Source: an uncultured Alphaproteobacteria bacterium
Lineage (GTDB): Bacteria > Pseudomonadota > Alphaproteobacteria > Caulobacterales > Caulobacteraceae
DNA length: 9,486 nt
Reading direction: 5' to 3'
Assembly (NCBI GenBank): GCA_903928755.1
Contig: CAIYSH010000174.1
Span: 1 to 9,486, forward strand
In this document: positions 5,590-9,486 of the stretch, piece after piece
How the letters are laid out: every line of letters begins with the position of its first letter
How positions within the stretch are numbered: position 1 is the first letter of the stretch
Made by a program: the position numbers and the translations under genes
Notes under the pieces: model-generated
Seen by the model: only the letters and a program-made list of their open reading frames with translations
What the model was told of the DNA's origin: nothing
Database searches by the model: none

Positions 5590-6753
5590 ATGAAGACCTA
5601 CCGCATTGGCGTCATCGGCCTTGGTCAAAGGATCGCCCACGTCCTGGCGGCCATGAAGGAGGTCGGCTGGAACCTGCAGGTGGTCGCTCATGCTGATCCA
5701 GCCCCGGTGGGCGCCTCGATCATGGCCGAAGCCGGCATAAACCCTGGCCAGAGCCTGCCCGATGCCAAGGCCCTGCTGGCGGCGGGCCCCTATGATCTGG
5801 TGATGATCGGCACGCCCAATCACCTGCACTTTGAACACCTGAACCTGGCCCTTGAAACAGGCTGGCCGGTCTTCTGCGAGAAACCCATTGTCCGCACCCA
5901 GGACGAAAGCTTCGCCCTGGCACGGCGGCTGTCGGCTGGACCGCCACCGCCCCTCTATATCGGACTGGTCATGCGCTCGATGACCATTGTCCGCGAGGTC
6001 ATAACCCGCTGCGACTCCGGCCAGCTGGGCGAGGTCGTCTCCATCGACGCAACTGAGCACCTGCCGCCGGAGCATGGCGGCTATCTGGCGCGCAATTGGC
6101 GCAGGCGGCAGGAATGGGGCGGGTCCTACCTGCTCGACAAGGTCTGCCACGACTTCGATATCTTTGGCCGCATCGCCAAGTCTCGCCCCGCCAGGGTCGC
6201 CAGCTTTGGCGGTCGCCGGATTTTCACCGCCGCGCGGGCCGATCGCCCCCGGACCTATGACACTGGCGAGGCAGCCTATGCCCTGAGGGACGCCGGCTGG
6301 ATGGGAGCCAATGACAGCTTCCAGTCCGACATGGACGTCACCGATCACCAGACCGCCATGGTCGAATACGAGAACGACATCCGCCTGACCTTCCACGCCA
6401 ACAGCCATGTGGCCCTGCCCGAGCGGCGCTGGTATGTGGCCGGAACCGAAGGCACCCTGATCGCCGACCTGGTCCGCAACCGCCTGATGATCCGCCCCAC
6501 CTTGAGCCGCAGCAAGCCCGAGCGCATCGACTATGGCGGCGTCACCGCCGACAGCCACAACGGCGCCGACCAGTCCATGGCCCGGGACCTGCTTGCAACC
6601 CTGGAAGGCAAGGCTCCCTTCCCGGTCACGCCCTTCGAGAGCCTGGAGGCGGGGCTGACGGTCATGGCGCTGGATCAGGCCTTGGACCAGAGGACCATGG
6701 TCGACTGCGGTGCCATGTGGGGGGAATATGATGCTGCGGTGAAGGGTGGGTAG
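5590..6753 (+). CDS. Gfo/Idh/MocA family oxidoreductase
   Basis: A 387-residue cytoplasmic NAD(P)-dependent dehydrogenase of the Gfo/Idh/MocA family, which mostly oxidises or reduces sugars, inositols and their derivatives. The Rossmann fold opens with RIGVIGLGQRIAHV (5-18), the dinucleotide-binding G-x-G-x-R motif. IGTPNHLHFEH (73-83) and CEKPI with E97-K98-P99 mark the cofactor domain and the conserved catalytic Lys. The substrate domain has GGSYLLDKVCHDFDIF with D183 and H187 in the usual D-x-x-x-H position. The start at ATG 5590 has AAAGG (5577-5581) 8 nt upstream and leads directly into the first strand; an upstream TTG at 5563 would add nine residues. It is not next to sugar transport or catabolic genes, so its substrate cannot be guessed. 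It converges on the second PIN toxin gene with a 33-bp gap. Confidence 0.94.
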   Translation: MKTYRIGVIGLGQRIAHVLAAMKEVGWNLQVVAHADPAPVGASIMAEAGINPGQSLPDAKALLAAGPYDLVMIGTPNHLHFEHLNLALETGWPVFCEKPIVRTQDESFALARRLSAGPPPPLYIGLVMRSMTIVREVITRCDSGQLGEVVSIDATEHLPPEHGGYLARNWRRRQEWGGSYLLDKVCHDFDIFGRIAKSRPARVASFGGRRIFTAARADRPRTYDTGEAAYALRDAGWMGANDSFQSDMDVTDHQTAMVEYENDIRLTFHANSHVALPERRWYVAGTEGTLIADLVRNRLMIRPTLSRSKPERIDYGGVTADSHNGADQSMARDLLATLEGKAPFPVTPFESLEAGLTVMALDQALDQRTMVDCGAMWGEYDAAVKGG

Positions 6754-6786
6754 GACACGCCCATTTTTACCGGGACTAAGTCCCCA

Positions 6787-7224
6787 TTAAGGACTGGGGG
6801 TTCCACGTATCGGATTGATCACGTCCAGTCCTACGAAGTCTTTTTCATTGTCGGTTACGATGACGCAGGCATTTGCCAGGGCGACGGCTGCGATAATCAT
6901 GTCCAGGGCACTGCGAGGCCTTCCGACCGTCTTTCCTTCAGCCATGAGTCGAGCCCAGATCAGCCCTGCTTCGTCCTCAAAGGCAAGAATTCGGCCTGCA
7001 AACAGAGCCCGGGGGCCGTCCGGTCCGGAAAACCAATCATCAAGGGACTCCCGTTTTCTTCCACTTGGCATTTCAAGAATACCGCGATGAATTTCGGCCA
7101 TCGTCAGGGACGTGATGAAGAGTTCCTCGTCATGCTGCTTCGACATCCATTTCAGGAGCGGCTCCGATGGCCTGGCCTTGACGACATTGCTGATGATATT
7201 GGTGTCGAGGAGGTAGCGCGTCAC
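6787..7224 (-). CDS. vapC: PIN-domain toxin, VapC/FitB-like
   Basis: A 145-residue PIN-domain endoribonuclease toxin of the VapC/FitB type, unlike the first toxin in the window beyond the shared fold. The four acidic positions are D7 (LLDTNIIS), E44 (TMAEIHRGI), D108 (SALDMIIAA) and D125 (VTDNEKDF). The motifs LLDTNIIS, AEIHRGI and TDNEKDF are hallmarks of the FitB-like branch, in which the toxin and a ribbon-helix-helix antitoxin form a DNA-binding complex. Its start overlaps the stop of the upstream antitoxin gene by four bases (7221-7224), a coupled ATGA arrangement. The gene is full length with no broken motif. It ends at TAA 6787-6789, facing the Gfo/Idh gene. The toxin family call is secure; its RNA target is unknown. 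Confidence 0.95.
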   Translation of the reverse strand: MTRYLLDTNIISNVVKARPSEPLLKWMSKQHDEELFITSLTMAEIHRGILEMPSGRKRESLDDWFSGPDGPRALFAGRILAFEDEAGLIWARLMAEGKTVGRPRSALDMIIAAVALANACVIVTDNEKDFVGLDVINPIRGTPSP

Positions 7225-7520
7225 AGGTCGATCTTTCTCCCGTCATCTTGCGGGCGGGAAAAATCCAGGTCGGCGCCTACCAGAGGCGACCGACGCAAGG
7301 CAGCCAGGATGCCACCGGGCCCGGGCGGCTTTCCCGCAATCGACTGGCTGACAGCAGCGCGAAGCGTGGAGGAATCCGGGCCGTCCTCGGCGAGGAGCCG
7401 GGCCAAGGATCGGATAAGATCGCGATCAGCTTCCCGACCCAGCACTTCAAAACGCGCCAGGCCGCGCTCACTCAGACGGGAGCGATAGCTCCGGACAGCC
7501 CGGTTTTGCGCAGTGCTCAC
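7221..7520 (-). CDS. antitoxin of the second PIN toxin, ribbon-helix-helix-like
   Basis: A 99-residue antitoxin encoded directly before the PIN toxin. The N-terminal half, RSYRSRLSERGLARFEVLGR followed by EADRDLIRSLARLLAE, has the strand-helix-helix layout expected of a ribbon-helix-helix DNA-binding dimer, with FEVLG as the likely strand. The C-terminal tail GADLDFSRPQDDGRKIDL resembles toxin-wrapping tails of VapB-type antitoxins. I place the start at GTG 7520 because AGGGGG (7526-7531) lies 5 nt upstream and a strong promoter has its -10 at 7545-7550. The ATG at 7559 lies upstream of that -10 and would put repeat DNA into the protein. Its stop overlaps the toxin start. That it is the antitoxin is firm from context; the exact fold class is inferred by eye. 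Confidence 0.87.
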   Translation of the reverse strand: MSTAQNRAVRSYRSRLSERGLARFEVLGREADRDLIRSLARLLAEDGPDSSTLRAAVSQSIAGKPPGPGGILAALRRSPLVGADLDFSRPQDDGRKIDL

Positions 7521-7531
7521 ATTCGCCCCCT

Positions 7532-7573
7532 GTATATGTCCAGTTATATATCCAGACATAACCAGCTCTTCAA
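7532..7573 (-). promoter_or_regulatory. sigma70-type promoter with tandem 12-bp operator-like repeats
   Basis: On the minus strand TTGAAG (7573-7568), a 17-bp spacer and TATATA (7550-7545) form a near-ideal -35/-10 pair for the antitoxin-toxin operon, predicting transcription start near 7538. Two tandem 12-bp copies, CTGGATATATAA (7555-7544) and CTGGACATATAC (7543-7532), match at 10 of 12 bases and cover the -10 and start region. TATGTC (7560-7555) and GACATA (7540-7535) are also exact inverted arms. This is a fitting site for autorepression by the antitoxin-toxin complex. Confidence 0.68.
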
Positions 7574-7610
7574 GGCAATGCAGGTCGGTGCATGGCGAAG
7601 ACGGCGAGTC

Positions 7611-8118
7611 TTACAATCGCTTCGACAACCAAAGCACCAAATCGTCGTCAAGACGCACGGTCTCTCCCGGCCGCACGGGGCGCTCAGCATAGGTTACCCC
7701 TTAGCCATCCGGGCGAAAGCCGAGCGTGAAATAGAGGCTTTGCGCCGGGCCATAATCTGCATACAGGCCGACCCCCAACCCAATCCTGGCTAGACCGGCG
7801 TCTCGGGCTCGGTCCTCAAAGTATCGAATAATCGACGTTGCGACACCCTGCCCCCGGACCTTGATGTCGACCCCAAGATTGCTGATTTCGGGAATGCCCA
7901 CTGCGCGGAACGGCGCATAGCCGGGTGCCCAGATCAACGTGCCATAGCCCACGGGACACTCACCGTGCCAGGCGATGACAACAAGTCGGCGGCCCTTCTC
8001 CTGATCATCCCTATAGGCCCGCCAAAGGTCGGGATCGGGATTCCAGCCATTGCCGCCATCGACCTCTGCGAGCCGGTCGCGATCACCGTCGCAAAAATCC
8101 CGGAGGGGCTATTTCCAC
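7611..8118 (-). pseudogene. GNAT acetyltransferase, frameshifted and interrupted by a stop
   Basis: Decayed N-acetyltransferase. GTG 8118 with AGGGG (8124-8128) 5 nt upstream would begin VEIAPP, but the family-like reading LRDFCDGDRDRLAEVDGGNG lies one frame away. Removing one base from the four-G run 8105-8108 joins them. That second frame has a TAG at 8109-8111 and no start codon before GTG 7952. It then reads through NPDPDLW, RRLVVIAW, VGYGTLIW and the acetyl-CoA motif VRGQGVATSIIRYF to GLYADYGPAQSLYFTLGFRP. A TAA at 7701-7703 interrupts it, yet the same frame continues with GVTYAERPVRPGETVRLDDD and LVLWLSKRL to TAA at 7611-7613. Repaired, it would be about 168 residues, a normal GNAT size. 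Its ribosome-binding site overlaps the stop of the DAHP synthase gene, so it was once coupled to it. A truncated product from GTG 7952 (83 residues) would lack the N-terminal strands and is unlikely to work. The substrate is unknown. Confidence 0.85.
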
Positions 8119-8126
8119 CTTGTCCC

Positions 8127-9486
8127 CTAAACCGCCGCCCTAACCGCCTCGGCCACCCGGTCTTCCTTCAGCTTCTCAGCCACCAGGAAGGCCAGTTCCA
8201 GGGCTTGCTCGCCATTGAGGCGGGGGTCGCAGTGGGTGTGGTAGCGGTCGGCGAGGTCGCCTTCCGACAGGGCCCGGGCACCGCCGAGGCACTCGGTGAC
8301 GTTCTGGCCGGTCATTTCCAGGTGGACGCCACCGGGGTGAACACCCTCGGCCTTGCAGATCTCCACAAAGCTTTTCACCTCCGACAGGATCCGGTCGAAA
8401 GGCCGGGTCTTGTAGCCATTGGTGGCGGTGAGCGTATTGCCGTGCATGGGATCAATGGCCCAGACCACGTTGCGGCCCTCTTTCTTCGTGGCGTCCAGCA
8501 GGGCTGGCAGGCGTCCGGCGATCTTGTCGTGACCAAAGCGTCCATAGAGGGTCAGACGACCGGCTTCATTGTCGGGGTTCAGCACGTCAATCAGCCGCAG
8601 GAGGTCGTCCGGCTCCATGGTCGGGCCGCACTTGACGCCGATCGGATTGCGGATGCCGCGGAAGTATTCCACATGGGCGCCGTCCAGCTGGCGGGTGCGC
8701 TCGCCGATCCAGACCATGTGGGCCGAGGTGTCGTACCATTCGCCCGAGGTGCTATCGACCCGGGTCATGGCCTCCTCAAAGCCCAGCAGCAGGGCTTCGT
8801 GGGCGGTGAAGAACTCCACACGATGCAGGTCGGGCTGGCTCTCCGGCGTCACGCCAATGGCAGCCATGAAGGTCAGGGCTTCGCTGATCTTCTCGGACAG
8901 TTCGTGATAGCGGGCACCCTGGGGGCTGTCATTGACGAAGCCCAGGGTCCAGCGATGGATGTTGTAGAGGTCGGCATAGCCACCGCCCGCGAAGGCACGC
9001 AGCAGATTTAGCGTCGCCGCCGACTGGCTGTAGGCCTGCAGAAGACGCTGGGGGTCCGGGGTCCGGGCCTCAGGCGTGAACTCCATGCCGTTGATGATGT
9101 CGCCGCGATAGGACGGCAGGGTGACGTCGCCTAGGGTCTCAATCGGCGAGGACCGCGGCTTGGCGAACTGACCGGCCATGCGGCCAACCTTCACCACGGG
9201 CTTTCCACCGGCAAAGGTCAGGACGACCGCCATCTGCAGGATCAGGCGGAAGCTGTCGCGGATGTTGTCAGCGGCGAATTCCTTGAAGCTCTCGGCACAG
9301 TCCCCCCCCTGCAGGAGGAAGGCCTTGCCAGCAGCCACATCACCCAGCAGGGACTTCAGACGGCGGGCTTCCCCGGCAAATACCAGGGGCGGCATGCCAC
9401 GCAGGGTCTGCTCCACACCGGCCAGGGCCGCCATGTCGGGATAGTCGGTCGGCACATGCTTGGCTTCTTTTGAGCGCCAGGAGGCC
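8127..9486 (-). CDS. aroG: class II 3-deoxy-7-phosphoheptulonate (DAHP) synthase, 5' end outside the window
   Basis: This enzyme condenses phosphoenolpyruvate and erythrose 4-phosphate to DAHP, the first step of the shikimate pathway to aromatic amino acids, in the cytoplasm. It is the plant/Mycobacterium-like class II type. Numbering from the codon at 9455, the four metal ligands are present: C53 (GGDCAES), H339 (IDPMHGNT), E380 (HLEMTGQN) and D410 (HCDPRLNGEQ). Other family blocks are PPLVFAGEARRL, VVKVGRMAGQFAKPRS, NIHRWTLGF and GIRNPIGVKCGPTM. The frame is open past 9455 to the window edge and encodes ASWRSKEAKHVPTDYPD, matching the conserved N-terminal S-W-R motif. The GTG at 9455 is therefore not the start, and only a short N-terminus is missing. 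An extra regulatory extension beyond the edge cannot be excluded. It ends at TAG 8127-8129, followed at once by the GNAT pseudogene. Confidence 0.96.
   Translation of the reverse strand, partial: ASWRSKEAKHVPTDYPDMAALAGVEQTLRGMPPLVFAGEARRLKSLLGDVAAGKAFLLQGGDCAESFKEFAADNIRDSFRLILQMAVVLTFAGGKPVVKVGRMAGQFAKPRSSPIETLGDVTLPSYRGDIINGMEFTPEARTPDPQRLLQAYSQSAATLNLLRAFAGGGYADLYNIHRWTLGFVNDSPQGARYHELSEKISEALTFMAAIGVTPESQPDLHRVEFFTAHEALLLGFEEAMTRVDSTSGEWYDTSAHMVWIGERTRQLDGAHVEYFRGIRNPIGVKCGPTMEPDDLLRLIDVLNPDNEAGRLTLYGRFGHDKIAGRLPALLDATKKEGRNVVWAIDPMHGNTLTATNGYKTRPFDRILSEVKSFVEICKAEGVHPGGVHLEMTGQNVTECLGGARALSEGDLADRYHTHCDPRLNGEQALELAFLVAEKLKEDRVAEAVRAAV

Noticed and set aside
5413..6558. 381-codon minus-strand open frame opposite the Gfo/Idh gene
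   Set aside because: The plus strand has the Rossmann, EKP and D-x-x-x-H motifs; the antisense frame is a shadow with no family signature.
6772..6799. Small stem-loops (GGGAC-TAA-GTCCC and CCCCA/TGGGG) between the Gfo/Idh and PIN toxin genes, considered as a terminator
   Set aside because: The stems are only 5 bp, and the T-run at 6764-6768 lies before the hairpin for plus-strand transcripts and reads as A for minus-strand ones, so there is no proper intrinsic terminator.
7701..7952. An intact 83-residue gene starting at GTG 7952
   Set aside because: It is the middle of a GNAT protein whose sequence continues on both sides; no ribosome-binding site precedes it, and it lacks the N-terminal strands.
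7965..9011. 348-codon plus-strand open frame opposite the DAHP synthase and GNAT remnant
   Set aside because: The minus strand carries all four metal ligands of class II DAHP synthase; the opposite frame is compositional.

Overview
This is a GC-rich, densely coded bacterial chromosome segment. The codon usage, the DhlA-type haloalkane dehalogenase, the class II DAHP synthase and the overall protein style suggest an alphaproteobacterium, possibly of the Caulobacteraceae. That placement is inferred from general character, not from a marker gene. No rRNA, tRNA, CRISPR array, transposase or integrase was seen.

Layout: (1) 1-924 (+) is the 3' part of a zinc-independent MDR NADP-dependent oxidoreductase. 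It converges on (2) 1072-1971 (-), a haloalkane dehalogenase. Between the two 3' ends lies a pair of inverted 32-bp repeat copies (932-1061) that looks like a REPIN. (3) 2086-2988 (+), divergent from the dehalogenase, is a DUF429-like protein with a probable RNase H fold. (4) 2989-4041 is a more AT-rich accessory stretch. It holds the remains of a small minus-strand gene broken by two frameshifts (3018-3335), followed by a Phd/YefM antitoxin and VapC toxin operon (3383-4041). (5) 4049-5416 (-) is a MATE efflux transporter and 5590-6753 (+) a Gfo/Idh/MocA oxidoreductase; they diverge from a palindrome-rich 173-bp interval. (6) 6787-7520 (-) is a second, unrelated toxin-antitoxin operon: a ribbon-helix-helix-like antitoxin and a PIN toxin, with a well-formed promoter that overlaps tandem 12-bp repeats. 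(7) 7611-8118 (-) is a GNAT acetyltransferase gene inactivated by a frameshift near its start and an in-frame stop near its end. It sits directly behind (8) 8127-9486 (-), a class II DAHP synthase whose 5' end lies outside the window.

The metabolic genes do not form one pathway. DAHP synthase begins aromatic amino acid synthesis; the MDR reductase, dehalogenase, MATE pump and Gfo/Idh enzyme are separate detoxification or catabolic units. The clearest pattern is two PIN-type toxin-antitoxin modules within about 4 kb, each next to a decayed gene, set among intact housekeeping-like genes. I found no convincing wholly new system. The least routine items are the two reconstructed pseudogenes, the REPIN-like pair, the operator-like repeats of both toxin-antitoxin operons, and the dehalogenase with a cap shorter than that of DhlA.
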